Assembly (NCBI RefSeq): GCF_000426505.1
Contig: NZ_AUFM01000018.1
Span: 124,001-188,000, forward strand
Direction of reading: 5' to 3'
Length of the DNA stretch: 64,000 nucleotides
From: Nisaea denitrificans DSM 18348
GTDB taxonomy: Bacteria > Pseudomonadota > Alphaproteobacteria > Thalassobaculales > Thalassobaculaceae
The translations under genes were made by a program, and so were the position numbers. Below the pieces are notes generated by a model, which was not told the origin of the DNA, did not search any database, and saw only the letters and a list, made by a program, of their open reading frames with translations. This document shows, piece after piece, positions 44,837 to 53,908 of this stretch (positions are counted from its first letter, which is position 1; each line of letters begins with the position of its first letter).

Positions 44837-46195
44837 TTGAACTCGTTTTACGTGCAACTTCTTGCAATCACTGCGCTTCTGGCCGCGAACGCCTTCTTTG
44901 TCGCTGCCGAGTTCGCACTCGTTTCAGCACGGCATTTCCGGATCGAGACCCGGGCAAAGGGCGGCAGCAATGCGGCCCGGATGACCCTGCGGATCAAAGA
45001 AAACATCGATGCCTATCTGTCCGCCTGCCAGCTCGGCATCACCATGGCCTCGCTCGGTCTCGGCTGGCTTGGCGAGCCGGCGGTCGCCGCGATCCTGAAG
45101 CCCGTGCTGGAGCCTCTCCATCTTTCGGATGCAACCCTGCACACGATCTCGTTCGTGATCGGCTTTATCGTCTTCTCGTCCCTGCATATCGTCGTTGGCG
45201 AGCAAGTTCCGAAGACCTATGCAATCCGCAAGGCGGTCGCGGTCTCCATTCTCCTCTCCTATCCACTGCACTGGTTTTACCTCGCCATCTTCCCGCTGAG
45301 CTGGGTGCTGAACTGGGCCTCGATCTCGCTCCTGCGCCTGATGGGCGTAAAGGAAGCCAGCCACGCGGAAGTTCTGACCAGCGACGAGTTGAAAGGCCTG
45401 ATCCATGTTTCAGCGGAACACGGAGAGGTCGAGGCGGAGCGTGCAACCATGCTGCACAATCTGTTTCATTTCGATGAGCGCACCGTCGAGAGCGTGATGA
45501 TCCCGCGTACCGAAACCAGGGTCCTGCGGACCGAAGCCAGTGCTGCCGAGAATCTGGATACCATCCGTCAATCCCAGTATTCGCGGTTCCCGATTGTTAG
45601 CGACGGTCACGACAATCTGATCGGCATCATCCTTGTCCGCGACCTGGTGAACGCCTTGGTCGACGGCAAAAAAGCTCCCTGGGAAAACCTCAAGCCTTAT
45701 TGCCGCGATCCACTCGTGGTGCCTGAGTCCCTGCGTGTCTCCACCCTGTTCGAAATGATGCGCACCAAGCGGGCGCATATGGCGTGCGTGATTGACGAAT
45801 ACGGCTCCTTCGTCGGCATCGTCACGCTTGAGGATCTGCTTGAGGAAATCGTCGGCGAAATCGCGGACGAGACCGACAAGGACGAGCAGGAATTCCCGAT
45901 TGTCTGGAAGGGCGATCACTGGGATTCCCACGGCCTTGCCTCGCTGGCCGATTTCGAGCGTGAAACCGGTTTCGTCGGAAGCGACGAGTATGAGGTCAAT
46001 ACAGTCTCTGGCCTCGTCATGAGCCTGCTCGGACGCATTCCACTCGCGAAGGACGTCGTTGAGCTGGATGGCTTCCGCTTCACAGTCCTCGCAATGAAGG
46101 ACCGGCGCATAGAGCGGTTACGCATCTCGCGGATCGACGACGACGCCACCGCGTCTACAGAAGAAAACGATAGCGACGACGAGACCAAGCACTAA
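44837..46195 (+). CDS. CorC/HlyC (CNNM-type) transporter with CBS pair
   Basis: This 452-residue membrane protein has an N-terminal DUF21 transmembrane domain (about 1-195; NAFFVAAEFALVSA, SLGLGWLGEPAVAA, HIVVGEQVPKTYAI). A tandem CBS pair (about 215-340; MIPRTETRVL, ACVIDEYGSFVGIVTLED) and a C-terminal CorC_HlyC domain (GLVMSLLGRIPLA) follow. Such proteins move or sense Mg/Co ions. TTG 44837 is chosen because CGGAGAG lies at good spacing. It heads the cluster that contains MscS-like and MgtE genes. Confidence 0.9.
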   Translation: MNSFYVQLLAITALLAANAFFVAAEFALVSARHFRIETRAKGGSNAARMTLRIKENIDAYLSACQLGITMASLGLGWLGEPAVAAILKPVLEPLHLSDATLHTISFVIGFIVFSSLHIVVGEQVPKTYAIRKAVAVSILLSYPLHWFYLAIFPLSWVLNWASISLLRLMGVKEASHAEVLTSDELKGLIHVSAEHGEVEAERATMLHNLFHFDERTVESVMIPRTETRVLRTEASAAENLDTIRQSQYSRFPIVSDGHDNLIGIILVRDLVNALVDGKKAPWENLKPYCRDPLVVPESLRVSTLFEMMRTKRAHMACVIDEYGSFVGIVTLEDLLEEIVGEIADETDKDEQEFPIVWKGDHWDSHGLASLADFERETGFVGSDEYEVNTVSGLVMSLLGRIPLAKDVVELDGFRFTVLAMKDRRIERLRISRIDDDATASTEENDSDDETKH

Positions 46196-46244
46196 CAAAC
46201 CACAACAAAGCTGCACGTGAACAATCCGAACAAGGAGAAGCACC

Positions 46245-47063
46245 ATGCTTGAACATGCAGAACCCATCGTTTCCGGGCTGAAGCAGATCGCGAATTCACT
46301 TATCGAGCTGCTACCGGCACTGCTGAGTGCCGGTCTGCTTCTTGTCATTGGCTGGCTTGTGGCTCGCACCGTGCGGGCGATCACCCTTCGGTCAGCGAAG
46401 ACCCTGAACCGGGGAGCGCAGGCGCTCGGGCTTGGCGGCCTGGTCCGGACCATCGGGTCCGAAGGCTCGACGACGAAGGTACTGGCGAGCGTGTTCTACT
46501 GGCTGGTCATCCTGTTTTTCCTGACCTCGGCCACGAATGTGCTGGGCCTGACGGTTTTCACCGGCTGGCTTGAACAACTGGTCACCTATCTGCCGCAGAT
46601 CCTCTCCGGCGCGCTGATCATCTTCGCCGGGATCATTCTTGCCAATATTGCCCGCGACGCCCTGATCGCCGCCCTGCCCGGTGTTCCCGAGCAGCAGCGC
46701 AACCTGCTCGGCCGACTGGTGCAGGGGCTGACGGTCGTGGTGCTGGTTGTCGTCGGTCTGGATCAGATCGGTATCGACATCACCATCATCATCACCATTC
46801 TGTCCGTTGCGGTCGCGGCCCTGCTGGGCGGCCTCTCCCTGGCCTTCAGCCTCGGCGCGCGTACCTTTGTCAGTAACGTGATCGGCTCCCACTACCTCGA
46901 TCGCGATTTTAGCATTGGGCAGAAAATCCGCTTCGCTGAAACGGAAGGCGCCATCGCCGAAATCACGGCAACCACGGTGATCCTCGAGACAAGCGACGGC
47001 CGGCTCATCATCCCGGCCCATCGTTTCGCGGAGGAGACCACGCTCATCCGGACGGGAGACTAA
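46245..47063 (+). CDS. MscS-like small mechanosensitive channel
   Basis: The 272-residue protein has four predicted membrane segments (about 22-45, 80-105, 112-135, 155-185). The pore-like segment TILSVAVAALLGGLSLAFSLG precedes a beta domain with FSIGQKIRFAETEGAIAEIT, as in MscS. The C-terminal domain of MscS is missing, so it is a short form with added TM helices. ACAAGGAG precedes ATG 46245. It may act in osmotic release or as part of ion homeostasis with its neighbours. Confidence 0.85.
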   Translation: MLEHAEPIVSGLKQIANSLIELLPALLSAGLLLVIGWLVARTVRAITLRSAKTLNRGAQALGLGGLVRTIGSEGSTTKVLASVFYWLVILFFLTSATNVLGLTVFTGWLEQLVTYLPQILSGALIIFAGIILANIARDALIAALPGVPEQQRNLLGRLVQGLTVVVLVVVGLDQIGIDITIIITILSVAVAALLGGLSLAFSLGARTFVSNVIGSHYLDRDFSIGQKIRFAETEGAIAEITATTVILETSDGRLIIPAHRFAEETTLIRTGD

Positions 47064-47066
47064 GCC

Positions 47067-47918
47067 ATGACGGATTATCAGTCCCTTGCTGCCGACTTCC
47101 TGAGGCAACATCCGGCGGAAGCCGCCTCCATCCTCGAGAAAAGCGATTCCGAGCAAATTGCGGCATTCGCAAAAACCCTCGACGAGGACGAGGCAACCCG
47201 GCTGCTGATGGCCCTGTCATCGCAGACTGCCGCTGCCAGCCTTCGTCATTTCGGCGAGAAGGACACGATCGCCATGCTCGGGAACATGCCCCGTCGCGAG
47301 GCGAGCAACATCCTGCGCCGGACCCCGCGGAAACGGCGTGAGGCCTATCTCGCCAGCATGCCGGCCGCAACCCGCCTGCAGCTCGAGGTGGTTCTGCACC
47401 AGCCCACCCACAGGGTCGGTGCCTATACGGACAGTGGCCTTGTTGCCGTCACGCCCAACACAACCGTCGAGGCGATCCGCAAGCGCCTGCGTTCCGTGGA
47501 GAGCCCGGTTTCCGTCATCTTCCTTGTTAACGACAAACAGCAGCTTCTCGGCAGTTTCCCGATCGGGCGGCTCTTTTCCGTCAAAGGCTCGGAAACCGCC
47601 AGCTCTCTCGCCGACACCACGCGGCAATCGCTGAATGTCAGGACGACATTGGAAGACGGACTGGCAAGCCCCGATTGGATGAACAACGACGTCCTCGGTG
47701 TAGTGGACCGGGAAGGAAAGCTCGTCGGCAGCGTGCGCTACGCGATTCTCCGTCAGGCCAATGAGCCAGTCGCAGCACCCGAAGCGGTCGAAGCAGGGAG
47801 CGACTACATGCGTGTCGCCGACAATCTTTATGTCGGCCTCGCGGAGGTCCTGCTCACGACGATCCCGAAACCGAAGCCCCACGCCGCCCGGAATACGATC
47901 GAGGGAGATGCGAAATGA
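47067..47918 (+). CDS. MgtE N-terminal/CBS half protein lacking membrane domain
   Basis: This 283-residue soluble protein has an MgtE_N-like helical superhelix (about 1-125; LRQHPAEAASILE, RREASNILRRTPRKRREAYL). A CBS pair follows with VSVIFLVNDKQQLLGSFP and VLGVVDREGKLVGSVRYAIL. No transmembrane part is present. The next gene encodes a full MgtE and overlaps by four bases. It probably is a regulatory subunit or sensor of Mg for MgtE, but this is unproven. No frameshift is seen between the two. Confidence 0.82.
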   Translation: MTDYQSLAADFLRQHPAEAASILEKSDSEQIAAFAKTLDEDEATRLLMALSSQTAAASLRHFGEKDTIAMLGNMPRREASNILRRTPRKRREAYLASMPAATRLQLEVVLHQPTHRVGAYTDSGLVAVTPNTTVEAIRKRLRSVESPVSVIFLVNDKQQLLGSFPIGRLFSVKGSETASSLADTTRQSLNVRTTLEDGLASPDWMNNDVLGVVDREGKLVGSVRYAILRQANEPVAAPEAVEAGSDYMRVADNLYVGLAEVLLTTIPKPKPHAARNTIEGDAK

Positions 47919-49210
47919 CCGAGTGCGCACAAGCTCTGGCAAGCCACTACCTGACCGCCTACCCAAAAGAAGCGGCCCGGTCGATTGAGCAGCTGCCGCA
48001 GACCGCGGTCGCCGATCTGCTGTCATCGCTCGAGCCGGTCCAGATCGTTTCGATCCTGAACGCCCTGCCGGCAATGCTGGCGACGCCCGTGCTCATGGCG
48101 ATGCCAGCGGCGATCCGCCGGGCAGTGATCGAAAAGGCTGACCGGAACCGGGCTGTTCCCCTGCTTGGCCAGATGAGCAGTGAGCAGCAGGAGGCCCTGT
48201 TCGCCGAGCTTCCGGCCGGACTTTCGGCCGAGCTCCGCACGATGCTCAACTATCCGGACGGCACCGCCGGTCGCCTCATGGACACTGTGGTCTTCAGCCT
48301 GACCGGCGAGGCTACCGTCGGGCGGGCGCTTGAACTGCTGCGTCAGCGCGATGCGGACCGGGTGCACTTCATCAAGCTGCTCGACAGCGAGAGCCGGCTC
48401 TCAAATCTGGTCGACGTGCGCCAACTTGCGTTCAACGCTCCGGAAACCCGCCTCTCGGAGATTTCCCGACCGGTCGTCGATGTCGTCAGTCCGTTGGACC
48501 CCCGCGAGGACGTCGTGCGCAAGTTCGAAGAACACGACATGGAGGAACTGCCGGTCATTGACGTGGACGGCCGGATCCTCGGCCTGATCCGCCACAGCGC
48601 ACTGGTTGGCGCCCTGAAGACGGAATCCACCCTCGACATCCAGACCATGGTCGGTGTCAGCAAGGACGAACGGGCCCTGTCTCCGAGCTGGTTCGCCCTG
48701 CGCAAGCGCATGCCCTGGATGCAGATCAACCTGCTGACCGCTTTCCTGGCGGCGTCTGTTGTCGGGCTGTTCGAAAACACTATCGCGACCTTCACCGCAC
48801 TCGCCGTCCTGCTCCCGGTCGTCGCCGGGCAGTCGGGCAATGCGGGCGCTCAGGCCCTTGCCGTCACCATGCGCGGTCTGGCATTGCGCGAGATCACCAT
48901 AGGGCAGTGGTTCAGGGTTCTGCGGAAGGAGCTGAATGTCGGCTTCTGGAACGGTATCGCGATCGCCATCACGTGCGGCATCGGCGTGTTCTTCTGGAGC
49001 GGCAGCATCGGCCTCGTGTTGGTCATCGCCCTGTCCATGATCATTGCCATGGTGGCTGCCGGCATCGCAGGCGCGCTCGTTCCGATCGTCCTGTCACGCC
49101 TCGGTCAGGACCCGGCCGTCGCGTCGTCGATCATCCTGACCACAGTCACGGACGTCGCCGGCTTCTTCTCGTTCCTCGGCATTGCCACGATCCTTTCGGG
49201 AATGCTGTGA
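47915..49210 (+). CDS. mgtE: Magnesium transporter MgtE
   Basis: This 431-residue Mg channel has an N-domain (about 1-130), a CBS pair (about 135-255) and five C-terminal helices (about 280-431; AVLLPVVAGQSGNAGAQALAV holds the pore motif). MgtE opens when cytosolic Mg is low. It overlaps the half-MgtE gene by ATGA. The order CorC-like, MscS-like, half MgtE and MgtE implies one Mg homeostasis operon. A 15-bp stem-loop ends it. Confidence 0.93.
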   Translation: MTECAQALASHYLTAYPKEAARSIEQLPQTAVADLLSSLEPVQIVSILNALPAMLATPVLMAMPAAIRRAVIEKADRNRAVPLLGQMSSEQQEALFAELPAGLSAELRTMLNYPDGTAGRLMDTVVFSLTGEATVGRALELLRQRDADRVHFIKLLDSESRLSNLVDVRQLAFNAPETRLSEISRPVVDVVSPLDPREDVVRKFEEHDMEELPVIDVDGRILGLIRHSALVGALKTESTLDIQTMVGVSKDERALSPSWFALRKRMPWMQINLLTAFLAASVVGLFENTIATFTALAVLLPVVAGQSGNAGAQALAVTMRGLALREITIGQWFRVLRKELNVGFWNGIAIAITCGIGVFFWSGSIGLVLVIALSMIIAMVAAGIAGALVPIVLSRLGQDPAVASSIILTTVTDVAGFFSFLGIATILSGML

Positions 49211-49233
49211 TCGAGATTTGCGCGCAGGACCGG

Positions 49234-49265
49234 GACCGACAACCAGGCTCGCCTGGTTGTCGGTC
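49234..49265. terminator. Bidirectional terminator hairpin after mgtE
   Basis: GACCGACAACCAGGC (49234-49248) pairs exactly with GCCTGGTTGTCGGTC (49251-49265), leaving a very tight loop. It lies between mgtE and a convergent gene. There is no T-tract, but the strong stem and position support termination. Confidence 0.65.
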
Positions 49266-49272
49266 TCATGCT

Positions 49273-49893
49273 TCAGCCCTCTGAGCCGGGACCTTCCGGC
49301 CGGGCATCCGGATTTTTCCTGACCTTATCGCGCAATTTCTCGAGCTGCGCGCGAAAGCCCTCCGCATCGCCATATTCCACAAAATTCCTGTACCGCGGAT
49401 GACGTGTGCGCACGCGCAGCGCATGCTTGATCGGACACCAGTACTGCTCCGAGCGGCTGGCAACTTCGCGCGCGAGGGCGATGACCCCGTTCGCGTAACC
49501 GCAGTACCAGCAGTTCAGTTTTTCAATCCCGTTGAGATAGCTCAGACGGTGGCGGTCAACGATCACATGGTCCGAGCGCTTCACCCGCTCCATCCCCCAC
49601 GCGGTGAAGCAGACGACTTGAAAGATCCAGACCCCGAGATCCAGAAGGGCTATCGGTATGATCAGCCCGTAGACAGCCGGGGCTACGATCAGGCTTGCCA
49701 GCGGCGATCGCTTCAAAAACGTGACGAGGCTGGTTTTCAGCAACTTGTGTTGACGGTTGACGCTCTCTTCGAAGACAGCGCGCCCTTCTTCGACGCGGTA
49801 GCGAAACTGGTCACGTTGCGCCTCCAGCTTACGCTCGAGTTCATCTTCCAGACGCACCAGGCGCCGGACCAGATCGTCGATCTCGTTTTCCAT
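49273..49893 (-). CDS. Conserved hypothetical membrane protein with CxxC motif
   Basis: This 206-residue protein has a charged N-terminal coiled coil (EIDDLVRRLVRLEDELERKL), one or two membrane helices (about 63-95), and a cytoplasmic part with KLNCWYCGYANG and RSEQYWCPIKH. The CxxC-x-Cys arrangement could bind metal or a cluster. The function is not recognised. ATG 49893 has AAAGGT upstream. Its C-terminal tail is charged and Pro/Gly rich. Confidence 0.7.
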   Translation of the reverse strand: MENEIDDLVRRLVRLEDELERKLEAQRDQFRYRVEEGRAVFEESVNRQHKLLKTSLVTFLKRSPLASLIVAPAVYGLIIPIALLDLGVWIFQVVCFTAWGMERVKRSDHVIVDRHRLSYLNGIEKLNCWYCGYANGVIALAREVASRSEQYWCPIKHALRVRTRHPRYRNFVEYGDAEGFRAQLEKLRDKVRKNPDARPEGPGSEG

Positions 49894-50145
49894 CGTGATA
49901 CCTTTCCCAGCAATCCTATCGCTTGACGACATCTTGGTGCTGGGAACTAGGCATCCCATCGCCCGATCTGTTCGATCCTACACGACAAGAACGCAGACAT
50001 CTTGGCCTCAATGACGGACATGAAACAGGACCTGTGAACCACAGAGGCCATTCTTCATCATTGTCGTGAAAGATTCAGGGCCCTGACCCTGTCGGGACAA
50101 AACTGATTCCGGAGCACCGCTGAAATCGGCAACCAGTCTCTGGAA

Positions 50146-50221
50146 TGGTGGGCCCGGAGGGATTCGAACCCCCGACAACACCGTTATGAGCGGTGCGTTC
50201 TAACCGCTGAACTACAGGCCC
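50146..50221 (-). tRNA. tRNA with CAU anticodon (Ile2 or Met)
   Basis: The complementary strand folds as a 76-nt tRNA with encoded CCA: acceptor stem GGGCCTG/CGGGCCC with one G-T wobble, D stem GTTC/GAAC, anticodon stem CACCG/CGGTG with loop CTCATAA, and T loop TTCGAAT. The CAU anticodon fits elongator Met or the lysidine-modified Ile2. The stem and loop look closer to Ile2 in my judgement; the initiator is unlikely because the three G-C pairs of the anticodon stem are absent. Confidence 0.9.
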
Positions 50222-50310
50222 TATTCCGGCGGAAAGCACGGGACAGGTGTTATGCGCACCGATGGCGGCGCCGTCAACCGGCCTGCGCATCCCCGGACCT
50301 TCCTCCCCAT

Positions 50311-50340
50311 AAAAAATGCCCGGCCTCTGAGGGCCGGGCA
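50311..50340 (-). terminator. Rho-independent terminator of the DUF4170 gene
   Basis: On the minus strand TGCCCGGCC (50340-50332) pairs with GGCCGGGCA (50325-50317) and is followed by six T residues. It lies about 90 bp after the DUF4170 stop and is the clearest intrinsic terminator in the window. Confidence 0.85.
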
Positions 50341-50431
50341 GTCAGGCTTTATCGGATCCGCCGATCGGATAACCGATCAAGAAACGATCCGAGCCGCCAG
50401 GGATCGATTCGTTTGGTCTGTGCTCCGCGGC

Positions 50432-50629
50432 TCAGCCGGAGGCGCCTTCCTGGACGATGGTGAAGCGCGCCGTGCAGATGCTGCGGGTTTCGCTGGCGAT
50501 GCGATCCCAGACCTGCCGGGCCTCACTCTGGTCGCCGAACGGGCCGAACATTTTCTCGGTACCATCGATCAGCTGGCTGAAGCGGGTGTCCGTGTATTCC
50601 CCGCCGATGACCCAGAAACGATTGCTCAT
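50432..50629 (-). CDS. DUF4170 small protein
   Basis: This 65-residue protein has the DUF4170 pattern RFWVIGGEYTDTRFSQLIDG then FGPFGDQSEARQVWDRIA and RFTIVQEG. The family is small, alphaproteobacterial and of unknown function. AAGGAGA is well placed before ATG 50629. It lies 90 bp downstream of the isocitrate lyase stop and ends in a strong terminator, so it may be transcribed with aceA. Confidence 0.88.
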   Translation of the reverse strand: MSNRFWVIGGEYTDTRFSQLIDGTEKMFGPFGDQSEARQVWDRIASETRSICTARFTIVQEGASG

Positions 50630-50719
50630 TGTCTCTCTCCTTTTCCTGTACCGGTTGTCCGGGAGCCGGCGGGGGCAATGGGTGGTTAGCCGCCCGCCGG
50701 CCCCAAACCTCCCGGACCT

Positions 50720-52024
50720 TTATTCCGCTGCCGTGCGAGCCGCCTGTTCGTTCTCGTGGAACTGGGCTTCCTCGGTGGATCCGGTCAGCGCCGTGGTCGA
50801 GGAGGCATCGCCCTTGATCGCGGTCGCAACCGCATCGAAATAGCCGGTGCCGACCTCGCGCTGGTGCTTCGTCGCGCTGTAGCCCTTGGCCTCGGCGGCG
50901 AATTCCGCGTCCTGCAGTTCCGAATAGGCCGCCATGCCGCGCTCGCGGTAGCCGGAGGCCAGCTCGAACATGCCGTAGTTAAGGGAGTGGAAACCGGCCA
51001 GGGTGACGAACTGGTACTTGTAGCCCATGGCGCCGATCTCGCGCTGGAAGCGGGCGATATCGTCCTTGTCCAGATTGGCCGTCCAGTTGAAGGACGGGGA
51101 GCAGTTATAAGCCAACATCTGGTCCGGAAACTCCTTGCGGATGGCCTCGGCGAAGCGCTTGCACTGCTCGAGGTCAGGCGTAGATGTCTCCATCCAGAGC
51201 AGATCGGAATATGGCGCATAGGCGAGCGAGCGAGCAACGCAGCGCTCGAAGCTGGTGCCTTCCTTCAACCGGAAGAAGCCTTCTGCTGTGCGCTCTCCGG
51301 TCAGGAACGGCCGGTCGCGCTCGTCCACGTCGCTGGTCACCAGCTTGGCGCTTTCGGCATCGGTACGGCAGATCACCAAAGTCGGCACGCCCTCGACATC
51401 GGCGGCGAGACGGGCGGCATTCAGGGTGTTGATATGCTGCTGGGTCGGCACCAGAACCTTGCCGCCCATATGGCCGCACTTCTTCTCGGACGCCAGCTGG
51501 TCCTCGAAATGCACCGCAGCGGCTCCGGCATCGATATAGGCCCGGGTCAGCTCATAGGCGTTCAGGGCACCGCCGAAACCGGCCTCGCAATCGGCGATGA
51601 TCGGCAGCATCCAGTCGGTGCTGTTATCGCCTTCCAGATGATGGATCTGGTCGGTGCGCAGCAGGGAATTGTTGATCTTGCGGGCCAGCTCCGGGCCGCT
51701 GTTCGCCGGATAGAGGCTCTGGTCCGGATACATCGCACCGGCGACATTGGCGTCCGCCGCGACCTGCCAGCCGGAGAGATAAACCGCCTTCAGGCCGGCT
51801 TTCGCCATCTGCACCGCCTGGCCGCCGGTCACGGCGCCGAGGGAAGGCACGAAATCTTCCTCATGCAGGCTCTTCCAGAGCCGCTCCGCACCCTTGCGGG
51901 CAAGGCTGTGCTCGATGCGGACGGTGCCGCGCAGGCGCTCAACATCGGCGCGGGAGTAATCGCGCTTCACATTGTCGAAACGGCCGGACGCGGTCAGCGT
52001 CATATTTTCGAAATCCTTGGACAT
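50720..52024 (-). CDS. aceA: Isocitrate lyase
   Basis: The 434-residue enzyme splits isocitrate into glyoxylate and succinate in the glyoxylate shunt for growth on acetate or fatty acids. It has the catalytic [18 protein letters not shown] motif and the metal-site region [16 protein letters not shown]. The family-typical ALVRKG-like N-terminus appears as [19 protein letters not shown] lies before ATG 52024. A divergent ScfR-type regulator suggests control by short-chain acyl-CoA. Confidence 0.96.
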   Translation of the reverse strand: MSKDFENMTLTASGRFDNVKRDYSRADVERLRGTVRIEHSLARKGAERLWKSLHEEDFVPSLGAVTGGQAVQMAKAGLKAVYLSGWQVAADANVAGAMYPDQSLYPANSGPELARKINNSLLRTDQIHHLEGDNSTDWMLPIIADCEAGFGGALNAYELTRAYIDAGAAAVHFEDQLASEKKCGHMGGKVLVPTQQHINTLNAARLAADVEGVPTLVICRTDAESAKLVTSDVDERDRPFLTGERTAEGFFRLKEGTSFERCVARSLAYAPYSDLLWMETSTPDLEQCKRFAEAIRKEFPDQMLAYNCSPSFNWTANLDKDDIARFQREIGAMGYKYQFVTLAGFHSLNYGMFELASGYRERGMAAYSELQDAEFAAEAKGYSATKHQREVGTGYFDAVATAIKGDASSTTALTGSTEEAQFHENEQAARTAAE

Positions 52025-52153
52025 GCTTGCTCTCCTGGTTGCGCGGCCTCGCCGCCTTGATCCGGACGGTGCGCCCGACCTCCCAGAGCCGATGTGCACC
52101 GCAACACTGAAAAGACCGTGCAACGCAAAATGAAGAACGTCCATAAGCTATTG

Positions 52154-52221
52154 AAAGTAAAAAAGTAAATCTGTCACACTTGTAAAATTAAATGGGCATG
52201 TTTTGAAAATCATGAAAATCA
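52154..52221. promoter_or_regulatory. Tandem repeats in the aceA-scfR divergent promoter region
   Basis: AAAGTAAA occurs twice in perfect tandem (52154-52161, 52162-52169) and TGAAAATCA twice in perfect tandem (52204-52212, 52213-52221). The region is AT-rich and lies between the two divergent genes. They may be binding sites for the adjacent regulator. Confidence 0.4.
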
Positions 52222-52286
52222 TTGTGCAGGCGCGAAAGAGCCATAAGGTGGAAGGACGCCCGCTAATCATAATGAAGGAACAGGGC

Positions 52287-53723
52287 ATGGAGGCGCTTGA
52301 CCGCAAGGCGATGCTGGGGCCGAAGATCCGCCGTTTCCGGACAGATCTCGGCATGAGCCAGACAGAAATGGCAGGCGAGATCGGTATTTCGCCAAGCTAT
52401 CTCAACCTGATCGAGCACAATCAGCGGCCGGTCACCGTCCCGCTGTTGTTCAAGCTCGGGCAGGCTTTCGAGCTGGATCTGAAACAGTTCGCCGAGGATG
52501 ACGACGCCAAGACCGTCGCCGAACTAGCCGAGGTATTCAGCGATCCGCTGTTCCGGGATCAGTCGGTGCGGCCGGTCGAGCTGCAGGAATTCGCAGCCCG
52601 CTCACCCAACGCGGCGCAGGCCATGCTGCGGCTCTACCAGGCCTATCGCCAGGTCTGGGAGAATGCCCGGGCGGGCTCGATCGGCACCGGGCGTGACCCG
52701 CTTCCCGATCCAGGCCAACCTCTCTCCCCAGTCGAGGCGGTGCGGGATATGCATCAGCGCGAGGCTAACCACTTCCCAGAACTTGAAGAAGCGGCTGAAG
52801 CGCTCTGGCTTGAGGCCGGACTGGATCGCAACGATCTGTTCAGCGGGCTGAGCGAACACCTCTCCCAAAAAAACGGCATCGTGGTGAAGGTGATGCCGGT
52901 GCATGTCATGACCGACACGCTCAGGCGCTACGATCCGCACGGCCGCCGCATTCTGCTGTCCGAAGCCCTGCTGGCATCGGGGCGCTGCTTCCAGCTCGCC
53001 TCCCAGTTCGCCGCGCTCGCTCATCACGATCTGATCGAAAGCATCATCGACCGGCTTGAGCCGACGGATGCGGAAACCCGCAACATGCTCTTCGTCGCCC
53101 TCTGCAACTATTTCGCCGGCGCCGTGCTGATGCCGTACGAAACGTTTCGGACCTCGGCGCAGGAATTGCGGCACGATCTCGAACTGCTGCGCCGCCGTTT
53201 CGGCGCCAGCTTCGAGCAGGTCTCGCACCGCCTGACCACCCTGCAGCGTCCAGGCGCGCGGGGCATTCCATTCTTCTTCATCCGCGTCGATGCGGCGGGC
53301 AATGTCTCCAAGCGCCTCAATGGCGGCGGCTTCCAGTTCGCCCGCTATGGCGGCACCTGCCCACGCTGGGTGGTGCATGAGGCCTTCCGCACGCCGGGAC
53401 AGGTCCACACTCAGGTCGCCCGGATGCCGGACGAGACCACCTTCTTCACCATCGCCCGCACGCTGGACAGCGCCGGGGGCTGGCACGAGCAATTACAGCC
53501 GCAATTCGCCGTCGGCCTCGGCTGCGAGATCAGGGACGCGAAACATCTGGTCTATGCGGACGGGCTGGATCTGCCGAAAGCAACCGGTGCCACTCCGGTC
53601 GGCGTCAGCTGCCGGCTGTGCGAACGGCTCGATTGCAGCCAACGCGCCCATCCGCCGTTGAACCGGACGATCCGGGCGGACCAGCACATGAAAAAGGCAT
53701 CGGCCTTTACCTTCGAAAGCTGA
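52287..53723 (+). CDS. Short-chain fatty acid regulator ScfR/RamB family (XRE + ImmA/IrrE + DUF2083)
   Basis: The 478-residue regulator has an XRE helix-turn-helix (about 12-65; LGMSQTEMAGEIGISPSYLNLI), a ScfR-type middle region with an IrrE-like section, and a C-terminal domain with FARYGGTCPRWVVHEAF and Cys pairs. It regulates carbon genes such as aceA and the methylcitrate cycle in relatives. ATG 52287 is chosen because AAGGAA precedes it; upstream ATG codons lie in AT-rich leader DNA. Divergence from aceA strongly supports its role there. Confidence 0.9.
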   Translation: MEALDRKAMLGPKIRRFRTDLGMSQTEMAGEIGISPSYLNLIEHNQRPVTVPLLFKLGQAFELDLKQFAEDDDAKTVAELAEVFSDPLFRDQSVRPVELQEFAARSPNAAQAMLRLYQAYRQVWENARAGSIGTGRDPLPDPGQPLSPVEAVRDMHQREANHFPELEEAAEALWLEAGLDRNDLFSGLSEHLSQKNGIVVKVMPVHVMTDTLRRYDPHGRRILLSEALLASGRCFQLASQFAALAHHDLIESIIDRLEPTDAETRNMLFVALCNYFAGAVLMPYETFRTSAQELRHDLELLRRRFGASFEQVSHRLTTLQRPGARGIPFFFIRVDAAGNVSKRLNGGGFQFARYGGTCPRWVVHEAFRTPGQVHTQVARMPDETTFFTIARTLDSAGGWHEQLQPQFAVGLGCEIRDAKHLVYADGLDLPKATGATPVGVSCRLCERLDCSQRAHPPLNRTIRADQHMKKASAFTFES

Positions 53724-53908
53724 CACAAGACGGCGAACGGGGTATGACCGAGCCGCCTTCCGGACCGCTTCAGTGTGACCTAAAACACAACCGGGAACAG
53801 ATCCGTATCCGGAAAGTGGCTCCGGGACATCAAGGCGAGCTATGGTAGGGGGCAAACAATCATAAACGGCGCAAAGCAGCTTGCGCCCGCCCCTGAACAG
53901 GCAGGCAT

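Noticed and set aside
47067-49210. Half MgtE and full MgtE as a single gene split by frameshift
   Set aside because: Each has its own N-domain and CBS pair, and they overlap by a standard ATGA join, so they are two genes.
50075-50086. TCAGGGCCCTGA palindrome downstream of the tRNA
   Set aside because: It is a short GC-rich palindrome with no T-tract or gene context; chance is likely.
49894-50145. Possible small RNA next to the tRNA
   Set aside because: I found no strong terminator or conserved fold in this 252-bp gap.
50756-52060. 434-codon frame antisense to aceA
   Set aside because: It is a shadow of isocitrate lyase with no motif or start signal.
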